64,000 nt of DNA from NCBI GenBank assembly GCA_023419375.1, contig JAEZYD010000003.1, positions 62,001-126,000 of the forward strand. The letters are read 5' to 3'. Positions 19,501 to 27,315 of this stretch are shown one piece after another (position 1 is the stretch's first letter; each line of letters begins with the position of its first letter). The position numbers and the translations under genes are program-made. Source of the DNA: Pseudomonadota bacterium. GTDB taxonomy: Bacteria; Desulfobacterota; Desulfovibrionia; Desulfovibrionales; Desulfovibrionaceae. The notes under the pieces were generated by a model that saw nothing but the letters and a program-made list of their open reading frames with translations, had not been told where the DNA came from and did no database searches.

Positions 19501-22500
19501 GGCCAGTATGTGTGCGTGTGCTTTGAACGTTCGCCCGCAATGTTGGCCTGCATTTTTGCCGTGTTGCGTCTTGGGGCTGTGTATGTGCCGCTTGCCGCCA
19601 CCTTGCCTGCCGAGCGCATGCGGTCTGTGTTTGAAGATCTTGGCGAGTGTGTGGTGCTGTGCGAGGCGCGCTTTGCGGAAGCCTTCTGCCAGAATAAGCA
19701 GAATGGCCAGTGCGGTCAGCGCATACTCTCGCCTGATTTTGCGGCGCTGACTGCAGGCGTGCAGGAGCCGGGCGGCGTTCCTCCTTATGAAGCGGAACCC
19801 TTGCCGCCGGATTCTCCGGCCTACGTGATCTTTACTTCCGGCTCCACCGGGCGGCCCAAGGGCGTGCTTATCGAACACGCCAGCCTTGCCAACCGCCTGT
19901 TGTGGATGCAGTCGCGTTTTCCCATCGGGCAGGGCGATGTGGTGCTGCAAAAAACCACCATCACCTTTGACGTGTCGGTGTGGGAGCTGTTCTGGTGGTC
20001 GTGGCAGGGCGCGGGCATTGCCCTGCTGGAGCCGAATGCGGAGAAAAATCCCGCCCTCATTGTGCAGGCCATAGAGGCCCGCCGGGTCACGGTGCTGCAT
20101 TTTGTGCCGTCCATGTTGCGGGCCTTTCTGGATCATCTGGAGGCGCACCCCGGCGATGTGCGCAGGCTGCGGTCAGTACGCTACGTGTTCACAAGCGGCG
20201 AGGCTCTGCCGCGCGAACTGGTGGCGCGGTGGAACGCCCTGACGCATGCGGAACCGTTGCAGGTGGAGCTGCACAATCTCTACGGCCCCACCGAGGCCAC
20301 TGTGGACGTATCGTGGCAGCCCTGCCTGAACACGCCGCCCCATGCCGTGCCCATTGGCCGCCCGGTCAGCAATACCCGGCTGTACGTGCTGGATGCTTGC
20401 AAGCACCCTGTGCCTCTGGGTGTTACGGGCGAGATTTATATCTCGGGCATACAGGTTGCCAGAGGCTATCTGAACAGGCCAGAACTCACGGCCCAGCGTT
20501 TTATGGCTGATCCTTTTGCCCCTGGCAGCCGCATGTACCGCACGGGCGATCTGGGGCGCTGGCTGGCCGATGGCAGCATTGAATACCTCGGGCGCAACGA
20601 TGATCAGGTGAAAATTCGCGGCTATCGCATTGAGCTTGGCGAGGTCGAGGCCGCGCTTGGGCGCTGCCGGGGCGTATCGCAGGCCGTAGTGCGGATGGGA
20701 CGCATTGGCGAATACGCGGCGCTTGAGGCCTTTTTGCTGCCGCAGGGCGGCGCGCGGCTTGATCTGGCGGGCATCCGCGCCGAGCTTGCGGCCCTGCTGC
20801 CAAACTACATGTGTCCCTCCCGCTTTTTTGTGGTGCAAGACATCCCGCTGAGCCCCTCGGGCAAGGCCGACCGCAAACGCTTGCAGGGCAACCCCCTGCT
20901 GGCGGGTGGAGAAAAAAGCGCCGCCCCTGCTGCGCTTGGCCCGGATGCCTTGCAGGCAGGTTCGCAAACGGGCGAGGAAACTGGCTCGGAATCCGGCGTT
21001 TCCCCTGCGCAGATAGAGGCCGTGCGCGAGGTGTGGCGGCAGGTCATGCCGGAAGTGGAAACGGGGCCTGATCTGGGATTTTTTGACGCGGGCGGCAATT
21101 CGCTCCTGCTGGTGCGGCTGCACACCCTGCTGGACAAACAGTGGCCGGGAGTATTCACGCTGGCGGGGCTTTTTTCAGAAAGCACCATCCGCGCGCAGGC
21201 CGCCTTTATTGCGCGGGCGCAGCATGCTGGCAGCAGCGGTGCAACCTGCCGCGCAACCACAGCGCCCATAGCCATTATCGGTATGGCCGTGCGCCTTGGC
21301 GATTATGCCGATGTGCAGAGCTTCTGGCGTGATCTTGCCAGAGGCGCGGACAAGAATATCCCCATGCCCGAAAAGCGGCGCGGCGAAACGCGGCAGATAT
21401 TTGATGCCGTGGGCCTTGCCTTTGACGATGCCCGCCTGCGTGAGGCGGCCTATCTTTCGGATATTTCATCATTTGATTATCGGCGGTTCGGGCTTTCGCC
21501 CAACGATGCCAGCCTGCTTGACCCGGCCCAGCGCGTGTTTCTTGAAACAGCCCTGCGTGCTCTGGATGATGCGGGCTACGGCGGCAGCGCCCTTGAAAAC
21601 GCCGATGTGGGCGTTTTTGTGGGCGCAAGCCCGGTGCGCCTGTTCCAGACTGCCGTAACCCGGGCCTTTCCCGATCTGGCGGAGCAGACCTACCTGCTCA
21701 ATGTGCCTTCCAACGCGCTGGCCCGCCTGAGCTACATGAAAAACTGGCACGGCCCTGCGGCCAGCGTTGATACGGCCTGTTCGTCTGTGCTGGCGGCCCT
21801 GCATCAGGCCTGCCGCAGCCTGCACGAGGGCGAGTGCGCCGTGGCCCTTGTGGGCGGCGCGCACGTTATTGATCTGCCTGTAAAGGCCGATGCGGCCTTT
21901 GCCATTGAGTCGGCCTCTGGCCGCACCAGAACCTTTGACGCCGGGGCCGAAGGCGTTGGCGCGGGCGAAGGGGCGGCGGTATTTCTGCTCAAGCCGCTGG
22001 ATGCCGCACTGCGCGATCACGATGCCATACATGCGGTGATCCCCGGCAGCGCCGTCAATCAGGACGGCAAGTCCTCCAGCATGGCCGCGCCCAATCCCGA
22101 GGCGCAGGCCGAGGTCATTGACCGCGCTGCGCGGAATGCGGGCGTCTCCCTGGCGGACATCCAGTTTTTTGAAGCCCACGGAACGGCCACAGTTCTGGGC
22201 GACCCGGTGGAAATCGAGGGTCTGCGCAGGGCCTTTGCCCGGCAGGGCGCGCGGCGGGAGCACAAGGCGCTCATCGGTTCGGTCAAGGGCAATCTGGGGC
22301 ATCTGGATGCAGCCGCTGGCGCAGCCGGGCTTGCCAAGGCCGTGCTCTGTCTTGAAAACGGCCTTGTGCCGCCGCAACCGCATTTTGAGCGGCCCAATCC
22401 GCATATTGATTTTGAGGCCGCGCCCGTGCGCGTGGCGCAGATGCTTGAGCCGCTGCCTCCGCAGGAGCGGCCCTGGCGCTGCGGCGTCAGTTCCTTTGGT

Positions 22501-25500
22501 CTCAGCGGCGTAAATACCCATGTGATTGTGGCGGAGCATCAGGCGGAGCCTTTGCCGCAGGACGACGGCCACTGGCAGTGCGTAGTGCTTTCCGCCCCGG
22601 ACGAGGCCGCGTTGCAGGACTACGCCAGGGCGGTCGCAGCGGCTGTTGCGCGCAACGAGGGCTGGCCCCTGCATGCCGTTGCCGCCACCCTCATGACTGG
22701 GCGGGATGCCCTGCCTGTGCGTGCGGCCTTTGTGGCGCGTTCCCGGCAGGAACTGCTTGAACAGCTGGAGGCTGGCCTGACGGGCGTTGCCCTGGGCAAT
22801 GCGGCACGCCATGACAGCCGGGACAGCATGGAAAACCCGCTCCCCGGCGCATTCCTTGCCTCGCAGGAAGCGGCGCAGGCAGCCGCCAGCGCCTATCTTG
22901 ACGGGGCAAGCCTTGCATGGCCCGCAGAAAGGCCCGTTTACAGGGTGCACCTGCCCGCAGCCCCCCTCGCCGCCGCTACGCTGTGGCCGCGCTTTGCAGC
23001 GCACTTTCTTTCCGAACCTGTCATGACGCCTGCCGGAAAGGCCTTTGCCCTTGCCGTGGACAGGCCGGATTTCTGGCCAGCGGCGGAGCACAGGCTTGAG
23101 GGCACCCCCTTGCTCGTGGGCATGAGTCTGCTGGATTGTCTGGGGTGGATTGGCGGAGCCGCCTCCCTGAGTCTGCACGATCTGCGCTGGCGCAAGCCCG
23201 TAACCTGCGGCCCCGGATGCCGCGCGGTGCTGCTGACGCAGGAGCAGGGCGATGCCCTTGCCGTGGAGCTGCACCACTTTGAGCCTGCCAACCGCAAGGC
23301 TGGCGAGACTTCTACTAAAGGGCAGGACTCCGGCACCTGGAGCGTGGCTGCGAGCGGTTTATTGCGCGGCGGGATTGCCCGCCCTGCGGCGTTGAATCTG
23401 GCTACAGTGCGCGAAAACCTGCGCGAAATTGCGCAGCAAGACACGCCGGAAGATTCGCCGCTCATGGTCAGCGAACGCTGGCAGTGCCGCAAGGCGCTCT
23501 GGGTGGCGGAGGACGGCAATACCCTGCTGGCAGAGCTGTGCCTGCCTGACGCCTATCGTGCGGATTTCAATACCTTCCGCTGGCATCCGGCCATGATGGA
23601 CATTGCCGCAAGCCTTGCCCTGCGCGGGGCTTACGGTTTTGTGCCCGCTGGTTGCCGCATGGCGCGGCTCCACAGCCCCCTGACCGCGCAGGCCTTTGCG
23701 CTTGTGCGTATCACCGACCGCCAGCAGGGTATGATCGTGGCCGACTGCACGGTGACGGACGCCTCCGGCCAGATTGTTGCGGAGCTTGAAGGCATGACCT
23801 TTATGGCCCTGCGCAAGAGGCAATCCGCTGGCAGTTCCGGCCCGGATGTTTCGCAGCCTGAGCCGGAACTGTACAGCATTGGCTGGAAAAAGGCCGATCT
23901 GAAAGGTTCTGTGGCCGGGCCGCAAACCACCATATTGTTTGGCGGGCAGGATGGCCTCCTGAGTGAGGCTCTGGAGCCGCTTGCCCACGCACACCGTCCC
24001 TTGCCCTTGCAGGCGGATGAAATCCGCAGTCTGGCGCATGAAATTCTGGCTGGCCCCACAGATCATCTGCTCTGGCTGCCCAGCTTGCAGTCTGGCGGGC
24101 AAAACGACACGTGGCCGCTCTGCGCCCTGTTGCAAGAGATTTGCAGCGGTGGACTGCGCCGCCCATTGCGCGTCACCGTTGTGGGCAGCGGTGCCTTTGT
24201 GCCGGATACCTCCGCCCACGAACCGCATCAGGCATGTTTGCCGCAGGGCGCGTTGTACATGGGGCCGCTGCTCTGCCTGCCGTGGGAAGAACCCAGAATT
24301 TCCTGCGCCTATGTGGAGCTTGAAGAGCAGAGCGCAGCTTCCGTAGCAGTCTTTGTGGCCAGCCTCGGGCTGGTTGACGGGCCGTATGTGGCGGCTTGCG
24401 ATGGCGCGGTGCGTGTGCGCGAGCTGGTCAAACTGCCGTCTGCACCTACCACTACTGCCACGCCTGTCATCACAAAGGACGGTTGCGTGGTGATTACCGG
24501 CGGTCTTGGCGGCATGGGGCAGACGCTGGCGCGCCAGATTCACGAGCGCCACGGCGCGCGCGTGGTTTTGCTGCACAGAAGCAGCCAGTTGCCGCCTCAT
24601 GCGTTGGAGGGCGTGCCCTTTGCCGCCTTCCGCTGCGACGTTACGGATGCCGCGCAGGTTGAAGAGGTTTTTGCAAAAATCCGGCGCGAGGTCGGCCCCG
24701 TGCAGGGCGTCATTCATACGGCTGGCGTGGCTGGCAGGGGTTACCTGCTGACCAGCCACAGGCAGGGATACGAATCCGTGCTGGCCCCCAAGGTGGCTGG
24801 AACCTGGAACCTGCACAAGGCAACCCTTGGCGATGATCTGGCCTTCTTTGTGCTGGCGTCATCGCGCACTGCTCTTGTGGGCGCGCCGGGGCAGAACGAT
24901 TACACCGCCGCCAATGCCTTTTTGAACGCCTTTGCCCGGTATCGCCGCAGTCTTGGGCTGCCTGCGCTTTCCATCAACTGGAACACATGGTCGGGCGTGG
25001 GCATGGCCGTTCGCGAGGGGCTTGGCGATGGGCAGGAGGCCGCGACCATGCTTGCGCCGCAGCAGGCCCTTGCCGTGCTAGAGGCCGCGCTTGCCAGCGG
25101 CGAGGAACTTGTGGCTGTGGGCATGACGGGCGAAAACGCAGCGGATTTTGCCCTTAACGGCCTGCCCGGCAGCGCGTCAATCGGCGGTGGAGCGGCGCAG
25201 GGCAAGGCCAAGCAGGCGCAACCCGGCGTCAATGCCGAACATCTTGATGGGGCAGCCCTGCTTGAGATTATCCGCGATTGCCTTGGCTATGACAGGCCCC
25301 TGACCAGAGAGGACGACTTTTTTGATCTGGGCGGGGATTCCATTGCCGCAACACGTATTGTGAACCGGCTGGACAAGGAGGCGGGGCTTGCCCTCGCGGT
25401 GGCGGATCTGCTGGAAAGCGACACCCTCGGCGATATCGTTGACCGCGCCCTGGCCTCGCGCAAGCCAGCGCAGCCGCTGCAAAAAGCCGAGGAAACAACG

Positions 25501-27315
25501 CCGGTTCTGGATAAGTACCCCGTGGGCAACGAGCAGCTTGCCATCCTGTATGCCGACATGGTCAGCGAGGGCGATCTGGGTTTCAACCTGCCAGCATTCC
25601 TTGTGATGCCGCCCGATGCGGACGCGGCGCGGCTTGAAAAGGCCCTTGCCCAGCTTGTGGAACGCCACGAGGCGCTGCGCACGAGCTTCTGCGATTTTGA
25701 GGCCGAGCGCCCGGCCATGATTATTCATCCTTTTACGGGATTTACCCTTGAAGAAAGGCGCATCCCCGATCTTGCGCACAAGGATGCTGTTATCCGGCCT
25801 TTTAACCTGCGCAACGAAACGGGCTTTCGCGCCTGCCTGCTTGTGACCGATGCGGGTGAAAAGGTGTTGTTCATTGATCTGCACCATGCCCTTGGGGACG
25901 GCAGAACCATGTCGCTGCTCAATGTGGAACTGTACCGCCTGTACCACGGGCTGGAGCTTGCGCCTGTGACCGCGCAGATGAAGGATATCGCCTGGCAACA
26001 GGTCACGCATCCCGATGCCGAAGCCGCAGCCTACTGGCAGAATATTTACAAGGGCGAACTGCCCCGGTTGGATCTGCCCGCATCGCATCCCCGGCCCCGG
26101 GTGCATACGGGCAGGGGCGGAACGTATGAATTCGACCTCGCGCCGGAACTGGTGCAGGCCATCAAGGGGCTGGCCCGCAGGGAAGGGCTGACCAACTATC
26201 AGGTTTCGCTCTGCGCCTGGAGCCTGCTGGCACAGGCCTACACCGGCTCGCAGGATATTGTGGTCGCTGTTTCGATGGACGGGCGCGGCGAACATCTCAA
26301 CACAGCGGGCATGCTGGCCTCCGTGCTGCCGCTGCGTTTCAGTGTAGACCCCGACCAGCCGCTTTCCGCCCTGCTGCGCGCCACGCGGCAGGTAAGCAAC
26401 GAGGGCATGCGCCACCGGGCGTACATCCTTAACAGCCTGTTGGCCGACCTCCGGCAGACCGCATGGCCGGACAGATCGCCACTGTCGGAGATCATCCTCT
26501 CGTACATGAACTTTGAATTTGCCGCCGAAGGGCAGGGCCTGTTTGAATCCCTTCGTTTCAGCAAATTCTCCAGCAAGACGGATCTTTCCATCTTTGTGAG
26601 CGATATTGGCGAGAGCATAAGCATTGCCCTTGAATACTACGCAGACCTGTTCAGCGAGGCCGACGTGCTGCGCATGGCCCGCGATTATGTGCGCATGCTT
26701 GAACTCATGACCTCCGCGCCTGCGGACGCGCCGCTGCGCTTTACGCCCGCTGATTTGCCGTGCGCCGCTGGCGGTGCGGCCAGCCTTGAAACGTGCGAGG
26801 CCTTGGCCCCGGCAGCCTTGCGGCAGGGTGTTGAGGCCGTGGCTGCGGGTAAGGGAGCATCTGCCGAGGCTGTGCTGCTGGCTGTGTTTGCCGTGCTGAT
26901 GGGTAAGGTGACCCAGCAGGAGCAGTTTGTGGTGGAAGTGCCGCCAGTGCGCGCCATCAGGTTCAGCATTGACGACAATATGGAGTTTGACGATCTGCTG
27001 GCCTTCACCCAAAAGGGGCTGACGGATAAATCTGCCATGGTGGATGCTGATTACGGGGATTCTGGCCTTGCTGCTACTGGCATGCCCCCCAGGCAAAGCG
27101 GCCTGCGTTTGGGCTTTGCATTTGCGCGGGGTGGCTGCTCCATCCCTGATGCGCAGGGCAAGGGTTACGGTCTGTTCTGCTCGGTTTGGGAACAGGAGGC
27201 TGGTCTGGCCCTGCATTTTGCGTATGATCCGCAGCAGGTTGGCGCGGAAACCGCTCAGGACTGGCTGACCTATTACGGGAATTTTCTTGAAGGCATAATT
27301 GAAGGGGCGGCATGA
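10564..27315 (+). CDS. giant hybrid NRPS-PKS, 5583 aa
   Basis: A single uninterrupted frame encodes a cytoplasmic assembly line; the ATG has a GGGGGA-type ribosome site about 5 bases upstream. Domains in order, with key residues: C1 (SHVVLDG at 133-139), A1 (YTSGSTG from 584, NAYGPTE from 716, K911), T1 (S963), C2 (HHVAGDG from 1137), T2 (S1438), E (HHLALDA from 1621, later FNYLG), C3 (HHLLMDG from 2068), T3 (S2434), C4 (HHIIFDG from 2608), A2 (FTSGSTG from 3090, D3136, K3434), T4 (S3513), KS (C3739, H3872, H3913), DH (H4176, D4346), KR (GGLGGMG from 4646, S4767, Y4780), ACP (S4926), C5 (HHALGDG from 5107), and a partial C-like tail (about 5390-5583). Modules 2 and 3 have no A domain, and the PKS module has no AT. 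Its stop overlaps the start of the second megasynthase gene. Base composition is like that of the neighbours, so recent import is not obvious. Confidence 0.95.
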   Translation: MAKIVPLTGCQKELWLSAKAALSDYAETSIRGCYHIDALLDPDLLRQAIKRTLHFTPLPAASLCQDEAEPYFLVGEPQEPDFRVLDAAAQPDPAAAADRMIDEFFEEPVENPLMRYALVITGEASCIVAMKCSHVVLDGLAFFFHIAVIADVYTALARGETPDLGEPCSCEEAYLEDQAHCASPRFQKDMAFWYEHLSRLPEKRLLRALPGRPDVLGESRHQKFVLSEKASRETSALIAAHKVSPAVFFTGVYALIVSFMTGEKDIVALAPVAYGERKVMHRRQGAMMSLPPLLVNVAAHDTFAGLLEAVSAQNGSFYRHVRTPYQLAARQLEGKNFAFLADTFVNFLPNTPPGTPEFPIVEAEQRHSVKEPILFGMLVMQELRSGCFSLTVRNSRNHLSDRDVERFVARVESVVAQLAAGIEPPQLDYLLDEEKRELAQWRSGPARTYDIRSLPELFDAAAAAFAGCVAVRDEWGNALSYAQVRENSLRCASWLAGQGVTRGGIVAVAAQRTANLPEVVLGIQRLGAIYLPIDPKAAPDRMAYIVEDAGAGITLDLADLAYRQSPITPLPQAPRAEDGAYLIYTSGSTGKPKGVLAPHGGFANMIQGQIELFGVQADDHVLQFAPPIFDASLSEMFMALLAGAALYPVSDQCRNAPWTLRQYMIDNDVTVVTLPPSYLNLFEGEPFPGLRVLITAGEPPVAGDALHYARGLRYFNAYGPTETCVCAAMKEVSPFEPQPIGVGSPIPNVTLSIRNAEGRELPAGMAGELWIGGASLAIGYHNKPEMTEQRFIHLPKEGNARFYASGDMALWSDKGEILLLGRADDQVKIRGNRVELAEVACLLEGCESVSQAAVLAVKDAGGQASLAAFFVLRPGASIEAVVSWSRTSLPPYMVPSAWHVLEAMPLAPTGKIDRKALQSLARRGEAQGGSGRKAHAGLLEIFERVLGRAYDPEKSFFAQGGNSLNAMSLLHAIRKTFNVDISFRSFVSCETLFDVEAQLGGVRAASALADIESAPLSTGQFRIWAYQQVNEGSIDYNMPLLLELRGDRTADFLEGLRRAANAQELFHCTVAGDIDNPHFARGKGEVYLCSVAIADAREAAVFFDQQIHTPFDLRVEPPVRLVAAVLPQCVQVLVLVHHVAGDGETLEILLQNALRYLRGEPPVRGLLAVQEAFCRRQAAYASSPACADDAAYWQEVLTPPVPTVNQAAGAASRKGAMIGVDLDAETAQGFEILAKNSGASVLACFVALAGRTLCRRFERNELLLGVPMGLRETQDEFCAAGFYVNTVPLRVRLDCLEDSAAVADAARQMRQAIEHSRYCTADIVPEFLATHAHFEPVGVPGLELNRLELELRASKLTASFTLVTGTASRIVLEYDAGCIADAPALLDDLAQSMRRACEGLARRNPRQVLADAWREILHPGSSRTAPEESDFFRDGGDSIKAIQITGILRRSGITALSAPDFLRKPRFADLCTLLESAISGPSAVQPMDYTSVAPGEQVPLLPFARYFMGAHPSHWQQFFMLLPLEIRADVPTATIEAWLQTLPEYHESLRMAFAPDHAVLLAEPQKIILHCRDFADTVEQTNLLREAVGEITAGLDAACGKTLGAMLARQGERRFLLLVGHHLALDALSLETLRQGLLHYCRTGKAQREAHGLALRAREVERLYACGVFPSAEQRALWKEACAEPCEPLRALLPQSRDRGRDRAASRARLSAQLEGFRLEYSTDAKADLLSALACALHAQGQKAAVRVTLESHGRDELLPGFDASRSLGWFTAVCPMPLEPALNCAQAREALGPWLAQHFSPENCNAYGYLRQENPAAFGYAAQIAFNYLGRVTGQPDEEASLMLSALAPGLIPELVHADMEADAPLELSVFFDQQGILHLGAWFSPHCLPQDWVSGLLQSWLAALKTLPAYLPQQTLDAIFAACGCRADDVERIAQPDAGHAPLLYQSLLAQSGVYTQQVEFHFRGPVDIFALMSAWESLTARHESLRSLFPMPVEGEFYRVVLHKGRTSLEFHDFSHLPEAEAEAEAQALLRAERQRGFDVQRGPLLRARFFRRGADRVVMSWCFHHLLMDGWCMGVLLRELFALAGAKGGPENSRLPEPFPLEAYSRWRTQFDERAARAYWAGVLQDFNGPTGVELAQPAPRATAAGEFGEPQTVELELDAARSASLQELAKTEAVTLSALVQALWAIVLGNANNGCRDVVFGVVTSGRPAELAGIESAVGLFIQTLPLRARWTASDSLGALLAHVKEQNLQQMRYGYVPLAAMGRNLLDHLMVFENYPVDTRFDHDRVELRDMRGFEKLPYALGISVIPGVNLRFRFLYDPERLPEERALALHNGLHAVLAAAASGAGRTCVALEEAANNAGLAAEMFGAEQGGAESAAKATTDAAAQAPAQQGPDVDALAETVRAAYAAVLGCPVDSVDADFFQLGGHSLIAMSLLSQLSKSLSVAVGIEDVMGYPSPRALAVHIGSLAKADVIIPRVEGLAAYPLSPAQQRIWFMQKLHEGGQVYVIPFAARLRGPVDAVALQNALTLLEERHDALRLRVALDAPEQSLAPAGGLRLECYDTPLTDAAYLGIRLPLGSERPLVRVALFRQEDGSHALLFCFHHIIFDGWSAEVITRELNEAYGAVLQGSEPQWRPLDLDFASYALWESEREAEGLEQICSDFAPLPERLRLPLDYPRPAVQRFEGAVQSFDLGLGRSHALKDWALRAGVTVFPVLLALVDAFLLRHTGQDDIIVGCPAANREHEQVQGVVGLFVNTLAVRARMNAQGGFAELAGTVDAAFRKSLSAQGCPFEKVIEAVAVERNAARNPVFDVFAALEDASWNNFGRAPLCMEPLPLPHQCSKFDLSFYFKERADGGYTVDVEYCTELFSPQTVRRMTERLLTLADAVLADDAKPLADLDILPAQERAELASFNDTAEPLDIAADMDSRFRTQAARTPHAPAVLDAAGAAVSYAQFNAQVDAVCAWLQGQGVERGQYVCVCFERSPAMLACIFAVLRLGAVYVPLAATLPAERMRSVFEDLGECVVLCEARFAEAFCQNKQNGQCGQRILSPDFAALTAGVQEPGGVPPYEAEPLPPDSPAYVIFTSGSTGRPKGVLIEHASLANRLLWMQSRFPIGQGDVVLQKTTITFDVSVWELFWWSWQGAGIALLEPNAEKNPALIVQAIEARRVTVLHFVPSMLRAFLDHLEAHPGDVRRLRSVRYVFTSGEALPRELVARWNALTHAEPLQVELHNLYGPTEATVDVSWQPCLNTPPHAVPIGRPVSNTRLYVLDACKHPVPLGVTGEIYISGIQVARGYLNRPELTAQRFMADPFAPGSRMYRTGDLGRWLADGSIEYLGRNDDQVKIRGYRIELGEVEAALGRCRGVSQAVVRMGRIGEYAALEAFLLPQGGARLDLAGIRAELAALLPNYMCPSRFFVVQDIPLSPSGKADRKRLQGNPLLAGGEKSAAPAALGPDALQAGSQTGEETGSESGVSPAQIEAVREVWRQVMPEVETGPDLGFFDAGGNSLLLVRLHTLLDKQWPGVFTLAGLFSESTIRAQAAFIARAQHAGSSGATCRATTAPIAIIGMAVRLGDYADVQSFWRDLARGADKNIPMPEKRRGETRQIFDAVGLAFDDARLREAAYLSDISSFDYRRFGLSPNDASLLDPAQRVFLETALRALDDAGYGGSALENADVGVFVGASPVRLFQTAVTRAFPDLAEQTYLLNVPSNALARLSYMKNWHGPAASVDTACSSVLAALHQACRSLHEGECAVALVGGAHVIDLPVKADAAFAIESASGRTRTFDAGAEGVGAGEGAAVFLLKPLDAALRDHDAIHAVIPGSAVNQDGKSSSMAAPNPEAQAEVIDRAARNAGVSLADIQFFEAHGTATVLGDPVEIEGLRRAFARQGARREHKALIGSVKGNLGHLDAAAGAAGLAKAVLCLENGLVPPQPHFERPNPHIDFEAAPVRVAQMLEPLPPQERPWRCGVSSFGLSGVNTHVIVAEHQAEPLPQDDGHWQCVVLSAPDEAALQDYARAVAAAVARNEGWPLHAVAATLMTGRDALPVRAAFVARSRQELLEQLEAGLTGVALGNAARHDSRDSMENPLPGAFLASQEAAQAAASAYLDGASLAWPAERPVYRVHLPAAPLAAATLWPRFAAHFLSEPVMTPAGKAFALAVDRPDFWPAAEHRLEGTPLLVGMSLLDCLGWIGGAASLSLHDLRWRKPVTCGPGCRAVLLTQEQGDALAVELHHFEPANRKAGETSTKGQDSGTWSVAASGLLRGGIARPAALNLATVRENLREIAQQDTPEDSPLMVSERWQCRKALWVAEDGNTLLAELCLPDAYRADFNTFRWHPAMMDIAASLALRGAYGFVPAGCRMARLHSPLTAQAFALVRITDRQQGMIVADCTVTDASGQIVAELEGMTFMALRKRQSAGSSGPDVSQPEPELYSIGWKKADLKGSVAGPQTTILFGGQDGLLSEALEPLAHAHRPLPLQADEIRSLAHEILAGPTDHLLWLPSLQSGGQNDTWPLCALLQEICSGGLRRPLRVTVVGSGAFVPDTSAHEPHQACLPQGALYMGPLLCLPWEEPRISCAYVELEEQSAASVAVFVASLGLVDGPYVAACDGAVRVRELVKLPSAPTTTATPVITKDGCVVITGGLGGMGQTLARQIHERHGARVVLLHRSSQLPPHALEGVPFAAFRCDVTDAAQVEEVFAKIRREVGPVQGVIHTAGVAGRGYLLTSHRQGYESVLAPKVAGTWNLHKATLGDDLAFFVLASSRTALVGAPGQNDYTAANAFLNAFARYRRSLGLPALSINWNTWSGVGMAVREGLGDGQEAATMLAPQQALAVLEAALASGEELVAVGMTGENAADFALNGLPGSASIGGGAAQGKAKQAQPGVNAEHLDGAALLEIIRDCLGYDRPLTREDDFFDLGGDSIAATRIVNRLDKEAGLALAVADLLESDTLGDIVDRALASRKPAQPLQKAEETTPVLDKYPVGNEQLAILYADMVSEGDLGFNLPAFLVMPPDADAARLEKALAQLVERHEALRTSFCDFEAERPAMIIHPFTGFTLEERRIPDLAHKDAVIRPFNLRNETGFRACLLVTDAGEKVLFIDLHHALGDGRTMSLLNVELYRLYHGLELAPVTAQMKDIAWQQVTHPDAEAAAYWQNIYKGELPRLDLPASHPRPRVHTGRGGTYEFDLAPELVQAIKGLARREGLTNYQVSLCAWSLLAQAYTGSQDIVVAVSMDGRGEHLNTAGMLASVLPLRFSVDPDQPLSALLRATRQVSNEGMRHRAYILNSLLADLRQTAWPDRSPLSEIILSYMNFEFAAEGQGLFESLRFSKFSSKTDLSIFVSDIGESISIALEYYADLFSEADVLRMARDYVRMLELMTSAPADAPLRFTPADLPCAAGGAASLETCEALAPAALRQGVEAVAAGKGASAEAVLLAVFAVLMGKVTQQEQFVVEVPPVRAIRFSIDDNMEFDDLLAFTQKGLTDKSAMVDADYGDSGLAATGMPPRQSGLRLGFAFARGGCSIPDAQGKGYGLFCSVWEQEAGLALHFAYDPQQVGAETAQDWLTYYGNFLEGIIEGAA
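13600..16308 (+). other. module 2: C2-T2-E without an adenylation domain
   Basis: C2 keeps HHVAGDG. Only about 45 residues separate the end of C2 from the T2 site (FFRDGGDSI, S1438), so there is no room for an adenylation domain. GGDSI is the T-domain form usually seen before an epimerase. The next domain has HHLALDA, a SHGRDE stretch, GWFT and FNYLG, which are epimerization features. The module should therefore handle a residue loaded in trans and convert it to the D-form. Confidence 0.8.
16321..18018 (+). other. module 3: C3-T3 without an adenylation domain
   Basis: C3 keeps HHLLMDGW and follows the epimerase, so it should be of the DCL type. It is joined to T3 (FFQLGGHSL, S2434) by an Ala-, Gln- and Gly-rich linker of about 60 residues, and no adenylation motif (TSGSTG, YGPTE or GKxDR) occurs between them. 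T3 must be loaded in trans or the module may be skipped. Confidence 0.8.
18028..21243 (+). other. module 4: C4-A2-T4, predicted Ser
   Basis: All core motifs are intact (HHIIFDGW, FTSGSTGRPKG, NLYGPTE, SGKADRK, GGNSL). The pocket residues aligned to GrsA give DVWHFSLVDK, which is, from memory, the serine code of EntF. This is the strongest specificity call in the locus. Confidence 0.85.
21262..25488 (+). other. module 5: KS-DH-KR-ACP, no acyltransferase
   Basis: The ketosynthase has the complete Cys-His-His set (DTACSSV, EAHGT, KGNLGH). About 160 residues after it contain only a linker without the GHSxG of an acyltransferase, so malonyl must be delivered in trans. The dehydratase has H4176 in an HxxxGxxxxV motif (valine in place of the usual proline) and D4346 in HPAMMD. 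The ketoreductase has a good NADPH motif and the Ser/Tyr pair. There is no enoylreductase, so the unit should stay alpha,beta-unsaturated. Confidence 0.82.
25516..27312 (+). other. terminal C5 domain plus partial condensation-like tail
   Basis: C5 (HHALGDG) is complete and should join the polyketide-extended chain to the amino acid on the next protein. About 190 residues follow that resemble the C-terminal half of a condensation domain (VLLAVFAVLMG near the start, LALHFAYDPQQV near the end) but have no HHxxxDG half. It could be a relic or a docking element for the second protein. Confidence 0.6.
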
